From an uncultured Ktedonobacteraceae bacterium (GTDB lineage Bacteria > Chloroflexota > Ktedonobacteria > Ktedonobacterales > Ktedonobacteraceae): a stretch of 9,723 nucleotides of DNA. Location of the stretch: NCBI GenBank assembly GCA_955652655.1, contig CATPCK010000763.1, positions 1-9,723 of the forward strand, written 5' to 3'. A program made the translations under genes and the position numbers. The notes beneath the pieces are model-generated. The model was not told the origin of the DNA and searched no databases. It saw only the letters and a list, made by a program, of their open reading frames with translations. Of the stretch, positions 1 to 7,099 are shown one piece after another (positions within the stretch are counted from its first letter, which is position 1; every line of letters starts with the position of its first letter).

Positions 1-1244
1 AGCGAGTCACTGTTCTTGCTACCGAGTACAGTGGAAGGTAAGTTGACCGAAGCGATCTGCGAAGCTCCAAGAAGATAAGGATTTTGCTCACCTGGAGGAT
101 TTACGACATTGATTTGTTGGGCAACTGTATGCACTACTGTAGATTCACTGGCGACTACCGCGTTTGTTTGTAATGGCAATCCAAAGGTCGGGCTGTTAGA
201 CCAGCCCCGCCCATCATAGGTATCATAGTTCAGTGACTCAAGATATTGGGTGGGATCTTTGCTCTGGACTTTAAAGACAACATCATGATTAAGATTGGGA
301 TTTCCGGCCAGCACAAGTGTATCCCGGAAATTCCCGTGGTTATTGGGGATATTGCCACCGCTGAGAGATATAACTCGATTCCAAGTATCCTCAAGCTGCA
401 CCCAAGGGTTCGCATTCGCATTCCAGACCTGTGAAGCGGCATCATTGGTGTAACCCCAGGGTAAGAACCAGGAGAAAACAAGGATCGCGATGGAGATGAG
501 AGCACCTGCCTGCATCACATCCCAGCCCAGGTCATCAGAGAAACGCAGACCCTGCCGCCGCCACCGCCTGGTAGACTCAAACAGGTTCATGCGGAGCAAG
601 AGCAACAAAGAAGCCATCAAGAAAACGACGAGAAAGACAATATACCCGGCTTCCACGTTACTCAGGTTGATAAGGAGCACAACCGCATTGGCAACGATCA
701 TAAGCCAGGGACTACGCGTGCGGTAGACGAGCCAAGCGCTGCTATAGGCAAGCAGAAAACCCAGCAGCGTTATGAAAAAGAGAAAGATCGAGTCATCTTC
801 GCCTGTGCCACCGTTAATTACGGAGACAAACCATTGATGCATTCCATGGACCAGTTGAGCCGTATTCCCTCCATCAAAGGCGCCAGCAGTCTGCCAGAAG
901 GCGATCAATAGAGCCAGCAGTAAGGCAACTGCATGGATGACAAGGCGAGGGATACGATATTGCTTGGCGGCAACGACTCCGGCAATGAGGCCGAGCAGCG
1001 TTGTGAGAGTAAGAACGTTGAGATGATCGACCCAGTTAACCGCCTGTACACTCCAGATGGTGCTATACACAACGATAGTCAGCAAGATCAGTGAAAACCA
1101 ACCCTCATCCAGGCTAAGATGGATATGAAAAGCTGGCTTATGAGACTGTGCATTCTTATTGTTGTCCGCGTCTCCACCTTTTCGCGTATCGGTGATAAGC
1201 TTCGATAATCGTTCAACCGCTGTATCTTGCACTGCATCTTGCAT
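1..1244 (-). CDS. TgpA-like membrane protein, transglutaminase family (N-terminal part, runs off the window)
   Basis: The frame is open from the ATG at 1244 to the window edge, giving 414 codons with no stop. The start is supported by a strong GGAGG site about 8 nt upstream and by lying 2 nt after the stop of the preceding gene. A polar N-terminal tail (residues 1-45) is followed by about seven hydrophobic segments, near residues 50-68, 75-93, 101-119, 152-174, 178-194, 199-217 and 245-263. A large region that should be extracytoplasmic starts after about residue 265. It carries the DGRGW motif (344-348) typical of the linker between the DUF3488/TgpA membrane domain and the transglutaminase-like domain. 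The Cys-His-Asp catalytic core would lie beyond the window and cannot be checked. TgpA-like proteins are found in operons with MoxR and DUF58 proteins, as here. The substrate is unknown; a cell-envelope role is inferred. Confidence 0.9.
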   Translation of the reverse strand, partial: MQDAVQDTAVERLSKLITDTRKGGDADNNKNAQSHKPAFHIHLSLDEGWFSLILLTIVVYSTIWSVQAVNWVDHLNVLTLTTLLGLIAGVVAAKQYRIPRLVIHAVALLLALLIAFWQTAGAFDGGNTAQLVHGMHQWFVSVINGGTGEDDSIFLFFITLLGFLLAYSSAWLVYRTRSPWLMIVANAVVLLINLSNVEAGYIVFLVVFLMASLLLLLRMNLFESTRRWRRQGLRFSDDLGWDVMQAGALISIAILVFSWFLPWGYTNDAASQVWNANANPWVQLEDTWNRVISLSGGNIPNNHGNFRDTLVLAGNPNLNHDVVFKVQSKDPTQYLESLNYDTYDGRGWSNSPTFGLPLQTNAVVASESTVVHTVAQQINVVNPPGEQNPYLLGASQIASVNLPSTVLGSKNSDS

Positions 1245-1246
1245 GG

Positions 1247-2461
1247 TTACGACCTCCGTATTGCATAGCGCGTCTCATGACTGCTCTCAAGCGCCTGAGT
1301 AATTGATTCCTCACATGTGATCCGCGCTATAGGTATACCTGCACCTTCTAACAAGGCTAATGTATCTTCATCCTGGGGACTGCCGTCAAAAGAGGCTGCA
1401 TTCAGACTCACCACGGCAACTTTTACGCCACGCCGTTGCAAATGGCGCAGGCCCTGGTGCCAATCACGTGAGTTAGAAGGTGTGATCACGATAACTACAG
1501 TATTTCTGCCAAAGTGGATGGCATCCAGGGCCAGGGCTTCCTTAAGGTCAGGGCCAGGACCTGATGTAACCACCGCTAAGAGTTCAAGTACCCGCTCGAT
1601 TTGTCGATTGCCGCGGTCAAGTGAGAGGAATTCTCGTCGCTGTCCGTTGACAATCATACCTATAGAGAGGTCTTGACGCAAGAAATACGTCGCAATCGTG
1701 GCGGCTATTGTTACACCATATTCTTCGGTTGAGTGTTCGCCTTGACCGGCCTGAACGGTGTCATGCAAGTCGAGGATAATCCAGGCATCCACGGCGGGAT
1801 CAAGGTCAAATTCCTTCACCATTAATTTATTATTATGCGCACTGGAACGCCAGTGTATACGGCTGAGGGCATCGCCGGCCATATAGTCACGAATGGTGGT
1901 CGCGTTAGTGGTTGTTTGCAGAGCACGCTGTGAACTGCGACCTCTTCCTGGTAATCCCCCACTAAAGAGCGTGAAATTGGTGATTGGCAACACCCGTGGC
2001 AATACCAGGATCTCGTGAGCGGGGGTCAGGGGTTTGTGACGGCGAAAGAGTCCAAAGGGGTCGCCACTACTGGCAGTGACAGGCCCTAATTGAAATTGGC
2101 CGCGCCTGTTACAGACGGTACGAGCTTTCCACACCGCTCGTTTGCGGCCGCCCATACTGGCTACATAGCCAGCACGATGCCCAGGCAATGTTGAACCGTC
2201 AACGATTTGCACCCATAGTTTGGGTAATACGCTGGTATTATCGAGCATCAGCCGTTCTTCGAAGGTCTCGCCAACCTGTACCCGACCGGAGGTGGTGTTG
2301 CGGTGAAAGGTTAATTTACGCAGACTATAGCGTGCCCACAACCACGCGAGGATAAACAAGATGAGCAAGACATAGGTCAGCTTATAGAGAGGACTCCAAC
2401 CGCTGCTGATGGCAAAGAAAAACAGCACAAGAATCAGCAGTATCGCTTGCCAGGGTCGCAT
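1247..2461 (-). CDS. DUF58 domain membrane protein
   Basis: The product has 404 residues. Two hydrophobic segments near residues 5-22 and 29-45 anchor it in the membrane. The conserved DUF58 signature is clear: SGDPFGLF (132-139), then RDYMAGD (191-197) followed by IHWRSSA (202-208) and KEFD (216-219). The C-terminal half resembles a von Willebrand A fold, with a beta-strand ending WIILDLHD (227-234). That strand does not keep the DxSxS metal-binding motif. The ATG at 2461 lies 3 nt after the moxR stop and has an AAGGGGG ribosome site inside the end of moxR, so translation is probably coupled. DUF58 proteins are thought to work with MoxR ATPases in envelope or complex assembly, and the operon here fits. 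The exact function is not established. Confidence 0.93.
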   Translation of the reverse strand: MRPWQAILLILVLFFFAISSGWSPLYKLTYVLLILFILAWLWARYSLRKLTFHRNTTSGRVQVGETFEERLMLDNTSVLPKLWVQIVDGSTLPGHRAGYVASMGGRKRAVWKARTVCNRRGQFQLGPVTASSGDPFGLFRRHKPLTPAHEILVLPRVLPITNFTLFSGGLPGRGRSSQRALQTTTNATTIRDYMAGDALSRIHWRSSAHNNKLMVKEFDLDPAVDAWIILDLHDTVQAGQGEHSTEEYGVTIAATIATYFLRQDLSIGMIVNGQRREFLSLDRGNRQIERVLELLAVVTSGPGPDLKEALALDAIHFGRNTVVIVITPSNSRDWHQGLRHLQRRGVKVAVVSLNAASFDGSPQDEDTLALLEGAGIPIARITCEESITQALESSHETRYAIRRS

Positions 2462-2464
2462 AGA

Positions 2465-3436
2465 CTAGCGCCCCCTTCCACCGCCAACCCATGCGCCAGG
2501 CACAGGTACATTTTGCAGTATTTCATCCAGGATGGCGGTAGAGGTTATAGATCGCACACGCGCCGCCGGAGTGACAATGATACGGTGAGCCAATGTCGGT
2601 TTTGCCAGGAGTTTTACATCGTCGGGAATGACATAACCACGGCCACGCATGGCGGCAAGGGCTTGAGAAGCGCGGAACAGCGCCAGGGAGCCACGAGGGC
2701 TGGAGCCGAGGTAGATATTGTTGTGGTTGCGTGTCGCGTTGGCAATGGCGACGATATATTCTCGAATGGTTGGATCGACGTGTACGTTGCGCACCTGCTG
2801 CTGGATAAGGACCAGTTCTTCCGCCGTCATGATCTGAGAGAGGTCTTCCAGTGGGTGGTGATGTTGATGGCTATCAAGGATATTCATTTCGTCAGTTGAT
2901 TTAGGGTAACCGATACTAATGTTCATCATAAAGCGATCAAGCTGAGCCTCAGGTAAAGGGAAGGTGCCTTCGTATTCAATAGGGTTCTGGGTGGCCATGA
3001 CCATGAAAGGTTCAGGTAAGCGATAGGAGACGCCGTCTACCGTGATCTGTGATTCTTCCATGGCTTCCAGCATGGCGGATTGCGTTTTTGGTGTGGCACG
3101 GTTAATTTCATCGGCGAGCACAATCTGGGCCATGATGGGGCCTGGACGGAACTCAAAATTGCTGGTCTTCTGATTATAGATAGATGTTCCTGTAACATCG
3201 CTCGGCAAGAGATCAGGGGTAAATTGGATACGTTTAAATGTACATCCAATTGAACGGGCAATAGCTTTTGTAAGAACAGTTTTGCCGACACCGGGTACAT
3301 CTTCGATCAATACATGTCCATGACAGATAACGGCAATGAGGCTAAAAGCCACTGATTCGCCTTTACCTACAATTACTTTCTCGACATTCGCGACGACTCG
3401 TTGGACTGCAGTGGCTAGGTCTTGTACTGACTGCAT
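2465..3436 (-). CDS. MoxR-family AAA+ ATPase
   Basis: This 323-residue protein has the full set of AAA+ motifs of the MoxR class: Walker A in EDVPGVGKT (45-53), Walker B in IVLADEINRA (105-114), sensor 1 at ATQNP (148-152), arginine finger at LDRF (167-169 region), and the sensor 2 stretch SSPRGS (245-250). Length and motif order match the family (about 310-330 residues). The ATG at 3436 has a GGGGAG ribosome site about 6 nt upstream. MoxR ATPases are ATP-driven chaperone-like enzymes that act with proteins encoded next to them. Here those are the DUF58 and TgpA-like membrane proteins downstream. It is the first gene of the operon, transcribed from the divergent region at 3437-3692. The function of the set beyond an envelope-related role is inference. 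Confidence 0.95.
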   Translation of the reverse strand: MQSVQDLATAVQRVVANVEKVIVGKGESVAFSLIAVICHGHVLIEDVPGVGKTVLTKAIARSIGCTFKRIQFTPDLLPSDVTGTSIYNQKTSNFEFRPGPIMAQIVLADEINRATPKTQSAMLEAMEESQITVDGVSYRLPEPFMVMATQNPIEYEGTFPLPEAQLDRFMMNISIGYPKSTDEMNILDSHQHHHPLEDLSQIMTAEELVLIQQQVRNVHVDPTIREYIVAIANATRNHNNIYLGSSPRGSLALFRASQALAAMRGRGYVIPDDVKLLAKPTLAHRIIVTPAARVRSITSTAILDEILQNVPVPGAWVGGGRGR

Positions 3437-3692
3437 GCGTTTCTCCCCAATTCATTTTGAGGCCTGACTACCTGGTACACATACAATGACAGTGAATAGG
3501 GTACTTCATAGTGTATCACGTACACGGTAAAGCACAAGTGCCAGGGTCCTCGAAAAATATGTAAGCACAGAGGTTGCAATAATTACTACGTCATCAAAAA
3601 CGTTTTTGTTACGCTTTACCCTACAGTCTACATATTTATGCTGAATTTTGGCTGAAATCTAGTACTATGCTCGAAAGCGAGAGTATGCTATT
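3437..3692. promoter_or_regulatory. Divergent control region between the moxR operon and the acylphosphatase-gatCA genes
   Basis: This gap holds no open reading frame with coding character. It must carry promoters for both sides, but no strong consensus promoter stands out. For the minus strand a weak candidate is TTGTGC (complement of 3532-3537), 16 nt, then TACACT (complement of 3510-3515). The short inverted repeat GTGTA-TCACG-TACAC (3511-3525) overlaps it. For the plus strand TTGTTA (3606-3611) and TACTAT (3664-3669) are only partial matches and are not correctly spaced from each other. A perfect palindrome lies at 3595-3608. Promoter assignments are tentative. Confidence 0.4.
3595..3608. 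promoter_or_regulatory. Perfect 14-bp palindrome, candidate operator
   Basis: CAAAAACGTTTTTG reads the same on both strands and sits near the middle of the 256-nt divergent region, 84 nt before the acylphosphatase start and 158 nt before the moxR start. A homodimeric regulator site is a reasonable guess. It is AT-rich and could also be chance. No matching regulator is encoded in the window. Confidence 0.3.
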
Positions 3693-3998
3693 ATGGTGTG
3701 CATGAACCAGAGCGGCAGGAACGATAGAGAAGAACTTCATGCGGTGGTGCATGGACGAGTACAGGGAATTGGTTTCCGCTACTTCGTCGTTGAACATGCT
3801 CTGGCGCTTGGCCTACGAGGGTTTGCGCGCAACTTGAGCAATGGCGACGTAGAAGTCCTGGCACAGGGGCCGCGCTCAGCGCTTGAGCGCCTCCTTTTGT
3901 TGCTCCGGCAGGGTCCATCGTCGGCCTATGTCACTGAGGTGACTACTACGTGGAGACAACCAACAGAGCACGTTAGCGGATTCCATGTTCGCTGGTAG
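3693..3998 (+). CDS. acyP: Acylphosphatase
   Basis: The 101-residue product shows the acylphosphatase signature GRVQGIGFR (21-29), which binds the phosphate and contains the catalytic Arg29, and the second signature GFARNLSNGDVEV (43-55) with the catalytic Asn47. The enzyme hydrolyses the carboxyl-phosphate bond of acylphosphates such as acetyl phosphate or 1,3-bisphosphoglycerate in the cytoplasm. Family length is about 90-100 residues, so it is complete. The start is uncertain: ATG 3693 has a weak purine-rich site (GCGAGAG, about 8 nt upstream), while ATG 3702 would remove three residues and has no better site. It ends 22 nt before gatC and is probably cotranscribed with gatC and gatA. The link to tRNA amidation looks positional rather than functional. 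Confidence 0.95.
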   Translation: MVCMNQSGRNDREELHAVVHGRVQGIGFRYFVVEHALALGLRGFARNLSNGDVEVLAQGPRSALERLLLLLRQGPSSAYVTEVTTTWRQPTEHVSGFHVRW

Positions 3999-4003
3999 TG
4001 TTG

Positions 4004-4010
4004 AAGAGGT
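4004..4010 (+). promoter_or_regulatory. Ribosome binding site deciding the gatC start
   Basis: AAGAGGT lies 10 nt before the ATG at 4021. It favours that start over the in-frame ATG at 3985, which lies inside the acylphosphatase coding region and would add 12 residues not seen in GatC proteins. Confidence 0.6.
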
Positions 4011-4020
4011 CAGAGATAGA

Positions 4021-4317
4021 ATGATTGATCGAGAGATGGTAAAGAACGTTGCGAAACTGGCTCGACTGGGCATGAGCGAAGAAGATATCGACATTTTTGG
4101 GAGCCAGCTATCCGTAATTTTAGAGAATATCGCGATATTGAGAGAGGCCGACGTGAGTGGCGTTTCGCCCACCAGCCATGCTTCGCGGCTGACGAATGTG
4201 ATGCGCGATGATATACCACAGCCTTCATATCCCCCTGAACTGTTGCTGGCAAATGCGCCCGATCAGGAAGATAACTGTCTCAAGGTTCGTGCGGTGTTAG
4301 ATGGAGGAGAGTCTTAA
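4021..4317 (+). CDS. gatC: Asp-tRNA(Asn)/Glu-tRNA(Gln) amidotransferase subunit C
   Basis: The 98-residue product begins MIDREMVKNVAKLARLGM, the usual GatC opening (family about 95 residues). This supports the ATG at 4021 over the in-frame ATG at 3985. Other family features are the helix FGSQLSVILENI (27-38), PTSH (51-54) and the C-terminal NAPDQED (80-86) followed by KVRAVL, matching the end that GatC wraps around GatA. GatC is the small stabilising subunit of the cytoplasmic GatCAB complex, which converts Glu-tRNA(Gln) to Gln-tRNA(Gln) and often Asp-tRNA(Asn) to Asn-tRNA(Asn). The stop codon lies 4 nt before the preferred gatA start, so the two genes are surely cotranscribed. Its presence implies that this organism makes at least one amide aminoacyl-tRNA indirectly. 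Confidence 0.96.
   Translation: MIDREMVKNVAKLARLGMSEEDIDIFGSQLSVILENIAILREADVSGVSPTSHASRLTNVMRDDIPQPSYPPELLLANAPDQEDNCLKVRAVLDGGES
4303..4309 (+). promoter_or_regulatory. Ribosome binding site of gatA, inside the end of gatC
   Basis: GGAGGAG at the 3' end of gatC lies 12 nt before the ATG at 4322. The other candidate ATG, 4301, lies directly before this site and so could not use it. Confidence 0.6.
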
Positions 4318-4321
4318 GATT

Positions 4322-5788
4322 ATGGGTGAGTTGTATGAATTGACGATTACCGAGGCAGGAGAGCTGCTGCGGCAACGGGAAATCTCGTCAGTCGAGTTGA
4401 CGCGTGCCCACCTGGACCGCATCAGAGCGGTGGAAGATAAGGTGAAGGCGTTCACGCTGGTGACCGATGAACTTGCCCTGGAGCAGGCTGAAGAGGCTGA
4501 TAAGCATTTCAAACGTGGAGATACGGTATCTCTGCTGACCGGCATTCCCATTGCCATCAAAGATGTCATCTGCACAAAGGGAATTACGACGACGTGCGGC
4601 TCGTATATGCTCAAAGACTTCAAGCCGCCATATGACGCCACTGTGATGGAGAGGCTGAACGCAGCGGGCATTGTGATGGTGGGCAAGACGAATATGGACG
4701 AGTTCGCGATGGGGTCTTCAACAGAGCACTCGGCTTTCTTTCCTACGCATAATCCCTGGGACCTGGAACGTGCCCCCGGCGGAAGTAGCGGTGGATCGGC
4801 GGCAGCAGTGGCAGCGGGAATGGCGATGGGGTCTTATGGAAGTGACACCGGTGGTTCTATTCGCCAACCTGGCTCACTGTGTAACGTGGTGGGTCTGAAA
4901 CCGACCTATGGGCGAGTCTCTCGCTTCGGCCTGGTAGCTTTTGCCTCCTCGCTCGATCAAATCGGGCCTTTCGCGCGTAATGCACGAGACGCCGCCCTGT
5001 TGCTACAGGCAATCGTTGGCGGAGATACGCGCGACTCGACCTGCTCACCGCAAGCCGTTCCCGGTTACAGTTCGGGACTGAACGGGAGTATTAAAGGGCT
5101 GCGTATTGGTGTGCCTGAGGAATACTGGGTAGAGGGAATGCAACCAGGGGTGGTGAAGGCGATACGCGACGACATCGAGGTCCTGCGAGAAATGGGGGCC
5201 GAGGTGAGCGATGTATCATTGCCCCACACCAAGTATGGCGTTGCCGCATATTATATCATCGCTCCGGCTGAGGCCAGCGCGAACCTGGCGCGTTACGATG
5301 GCGTGAAATATGGCTACTCGTACAGAGATACCGACGATATGTGGGAGGCGCTGGAGAAGACACGACAGTATGGATTCGGCCAGGAGGTCAAACGCCGCAT
5401 CATGCTGGGTACGTATGCGCTCTCATCTGGTTACTACGATGCTTACTATAAACAGGCCGAGAAGGTACGCTCCCTGATGACGCAGGATTTTGACCGGGCG
5501 TTTGAACGCTTTGACGTGCTGGTCAGTCCCACAACGCCATCGGTGGCGTTCAAGCTGGGCGAGATATCCGATCCCTATCAAATGTACCTGCAAGATGTGT
5601 TCACTCTACCGGCAAACCTGGCGGGCATCTGTGGAGTCTCTATTCCTGGTGGTTTCAGCAATGGATTGCCTGTGGGTCTACAATTGCTGGGCAATGTTTT
5701 CGCCGAGGACGTTATCCTGCGGGCGGCTGATGCCTTTGAGAGAGTGACAGATTATCATACACAGTGGCCTACGGGATTGGGGGAGTAG
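4322..5788 (+). CDS. gatA: Asp-tRNA(Asn)/Glu-tRNA(Gln) amidotransferase subunit A
   Basis: The 488-residue product is a full-length amidase-signature enzyme (GatA is usually about 485 residues). The Ser-cisSer-Lys triad is visible: Lys80 in GIPIAIKD, cis-Ser155 in APGGSSGGSA and nucleophile Ser179 in GSDTGGSIRQP. GatA hydrolyses glutamine and passes the ammonia to GatB, which amidates the mischarged Glu-tRNA(Gln) or Asp-tRNA(Asn). I prefer the ATG at 4322 because the protein then begins MGELYELTITEAGELLRQ like other GatA proteins. The in-frame ATG at 4301 would overlap gatC and add seven residues. The gene is the last of the acylphosphatase-gatC-gatA group. gatB does not follow and must be elsewhere. 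Confidence 0.98.
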   Translation: MGELYELTITEAGELLRQREISSVELTRAHLDRIRAVEDKVKAFTLVTDELALEQAEEADKHFKRGDTVSLLTGIPIAIKDVICTKGITTTCGSYMLKDFKPPYDATVMERLNAAGIVMVGKTNMDEFAMGSSTEHSAFFPTHNPWDLERAPGGSSGGSAAAVAAGMAMGSYGSDTGGSIRQPGSLCNVVGLKPTYGRVSRFGLVAFASSLDQIGPFARNARDAALLLQAIVGGDTRDSTCSPQAVPGYSSGLNGSIKGLRIGVPEEYWVEGMQPGVVKAIRDDIEVLREMGAEVSDVSLPHTKYGVAAYYIIAPAEASANLARYDGVKYGYSYRDTDDMWEALEKTRQYGFGQEVKRRIMLGTYALSSGYYDAYYKQAEKVRSLMTQDFDRAFERFDVLVSPTTPSVAFKLGEISDPYQMYLQDVFTLPANLAGICGVSIPGGFSNGLPVGLQLLGNVFAEDVILRAADAFERVTDYHTQWPTGLGE

Positions 5789-5907
5789 TGTGAGGGATGA
5801 GGTGACCGCCTGATACAACGGACAGGGCGACCGCGCATTGGGCGACCGCAAGGGTCGCCCCTACATTTTAGACGAGTGGGAAATAGCTGGTTCAGGAAAT
5901 CTATGTA
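5789..5907. other. Intergenic gap between gatA and the carboxypeptidase gene
   Basis: The gap contains one copy of a GC-rich palindromic repeat (5820-5865). No clear promoter or T-run terminator is visible. The carboxypeptidase could be read through from gatA or have its own weak promoter in the 42 nt after the repeat. Confidence 0.5.
5820..5865 (+). repeat. Palindromic intergenic repeat, copy A
   Basis: The core at 5840-5865 is GGGCGACC (5840-5847), loop GCAAG, GGTCGCCC (5853-5860), then CTACA. This is a perfect 8-bp stem. It is preceded by GGACA and a partial tandem copy of GGGCGACCGC (5825-5834). The same GGACA-stem-loop-CTACA order recurs at 7008-7038, and weaker similarity (ACGA-GTGG) continues downstream of CTACA in both. 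This marks a dispersed repeat family of the REP or MITE type. It is not a typical Rho-independent terminator, because no T-run follows. Confidence 0.75.
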
Positions 5908-6933
5908 ATGGGACGACGTATTCTGGCTATTGTTTTATTGGTGGCGGCTATCAGTATTGCGATTATGACGCCCGTGCTGGCTTTTACCCCGATGGGCGGC
6001 AATCTGCTGAGTAGATTGGCGGGTGCTACGCCGACAGCAACGCCTTCACTGACACCTCTTCCTCCGACACCGACGCCGACACCTCCTAAGCCAATTTTGA
6101 CAGTGGTGGGAACGCCTCCGGCACTGCATGTGGGAGCGGCCTACTTGCTTGATAATGATACAGGCCATACGCTGGATGATTTTCACGGCGAGGTACCGTT
6201 GCCGATGGCGAGCACGACGAAGATTATGACAGCCGTAATCGCTATCCAGGCGGGTAATCTTGACCAGGTGATCACTATTCAGCAGGACGCGCCCAACGAG
6301 GTGAATAATAATAATGGCAGCAGTGCCAGGTTGCAGGTTGGGGACCAGATTACGCTGAAAGATCTGCTCTATGCACTGCTGTTGCCCTCGGGGGATGATG
6401 CAGCGATAGCGATCGCCGATGGTATCAGCGGGAACACGCTGTCATTTGTGAAGGTGATGAATATTTTTGCCTATCGCCTGCACCTGTTTCAGACGCACTA
6501 TATCAATCCTGATGGTCTGACCTACTATAGCGCAGCGAATACGCCTTTACCTGAAAACTATACTACAGCATATGACCTGCTACGGCTAACACAGTACGCG
6601 ATGAAGTTGCCCCTGTTCGCGGAGATTGTGAAGACGACGGAATATAGATTAGCTCGCGGCGCGCACCATCACGGCTACACATGGACGACGACTAATTCCC
6701 TACTCGCGTTAGCCAGTGATGCGCCTACAGTTAAAGTCTATCCGGGAGCTACAGGCATAAAGACGGGGTATACTGTTGAGGCGGGAGGATGTCTGGTGTT
6801 CTCGGCAACACGTAACGGGCATGATTTGATGGGGGTAGTGCTGGGAAGTGCGAACAAGACATCACGTTTTTTGGATGCTATTACGCTTTTGAATTGGGGG
6901 TTTGGGTTACCGCTGAGAGTGCCAAGTTCGTAA
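5908..6933 (+). CDS. D-alanyl-D-alanine carboxypeptidase (S11 family penicillin-binding protein)
   Basis: The 341-residue protein has a basic start (GRR), a hydrophobic segment at 5-25 acting as signal or membrane anchor, and a Thr/Pro-rich spacer (41-61). The catalytic domain follows. The S11 motifs are SxxK at 102-105 (STTK) with nucleophile Ser102, SGD at 161-163 in the second-motif position, and KTG at 285-287. The second motif is normally SxN, so Asp163 replaces the usual Asn. The enzyme trims the terminal D-Ala from peptidoglycan pentapeptides outside the membrane, which controls crosslinking. There is no obvious C-terminal amphipathic anchor, so the N-terminal segment probably holds it in the membrane. 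AGGAAA lies 8-10 nt before the ATG. It is convergent with the phosphoesterase gene. Confidence 0.93.
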   Translation: MGRRILAIVLLVAAISIAIMTPVLAFTPMGGNLLSRLAGATPTATPSLTPLPPTPTPTPPKPILTVVGTPPALHVGAAYLLDNDTGHTLDDFHGEVPLPMASTTKIMTAVIAIQAGNLDQVITIQQDAPNEVNNNNGSSARLQVGDQITLKDLLYALLLPSGDDAAIAIADGISGNTLSFVKVMNIFAYRLHLFQTHYINPDGLTYYSAANTPLPENYTTAYDLLRLTQYAMKLPLFAEIVKTTEYRLARGAHHHGYTWTTTNSLLALASDAPTVKVYPGATGIKTGYTVEAGGCLVFSATRNGHDLMGVVLGSANKTSRFLDAITLLNWGFGLPLRVPSS

Positions 6934-7007
6934 TTACGTAATTTTAAGAACATGAGTGGACAAGAGGCAGAGGGGAACCAGGGCAGCCGAGGATAGATAG
7001 CGACCAG

Positions 7008-7038
7008 GGACAGGGCGACCGCAAAGGTCGCCCCTACA
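7008..7038 (+). repeat. Palindromic intergenic repeat, copy B
   Basis: GGACA is followed by GGGCGACC (7013-7020), loop GCAAA, GGTCGCCC (7026-7033) and CTACA (7034-7038). It differs from copy A by one base in the loop. Its right part also forms the left arm of the larger hairpin. Confidence 0.75.
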
Positions 7039-7090
7039 ATATACGAAGTGGCTTGAGCAGGGACTTCGTATATTGTAGGGGCGACCTTTG
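7022..7090. repeat. Perfect 28-bp inverted repeat with 13-nt loop
   Basis: The left arm 7022-7049 and the right arm 7063-7090 are exact reverse complements over all 28 bases, with the spacer 7050-7062 between them. Each arm contains the half-palindrome GGTCGCCC-CTACA plus 12 flanking bases ending ACGAAGT. The flanking bases are duplicated along with the repeat, so this looks like an inverted duplication of one locus rather than two separate insertions. In RNA it would fold into a very stable hairpin between the two convergent genes and could act as an mRNA 3'-end barrier for both. It is also a plausible relic of a small mobile element. Confidence 0.85.
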
Positions 7091-7099
7091 TGGACGATG
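7074..7099 (-). repeat. Palindromic intergenic repeat, degenerate copy C
   Basis: Read on the minus strand, CTACA (complement of 7074-7078) is preceded by an intact GGTCGCCC arm (7079-7086). The outer arm (7092-7099) has decayed and matches the expected bases at only about half of the positions. It is therefore an inverted, partly eroded member of the same family as copies A and B. Confidence 0.6.

Noticed and set aside
230..726. Small open frames on both strands near the left end
   Set aside because: They overlap the long open frame on the minus strand, which encodes a membrane protein with continuous TgpA-like features. They are shadows in other frames.
3985..4020. Upstream start for gatC
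   Set aside because: It overlaps the acylphosphatase coding end and adds 12 residues absent from GatC proteins, while the ATG at 4021 has its own ribosome site.
4301..4321. Upstream start for gatA
   Set aside because: It overlaps gatC, adds seven residues not typical of GatA, and lies directly before the GGAGGAG site rather than after it.
7022..7090. Rho-independent terminator
   Set aside because: The hairpin is strong but no T-run follows on either strand. A termination role is possible but cannot be claimed from sequence.
5820..7099. CRISPR-like array
   Set aside because: The repeated units are palindromic, few, irregularly placed around a whole gene and occur in both orientations. There are no regular spacers and no cas genes.
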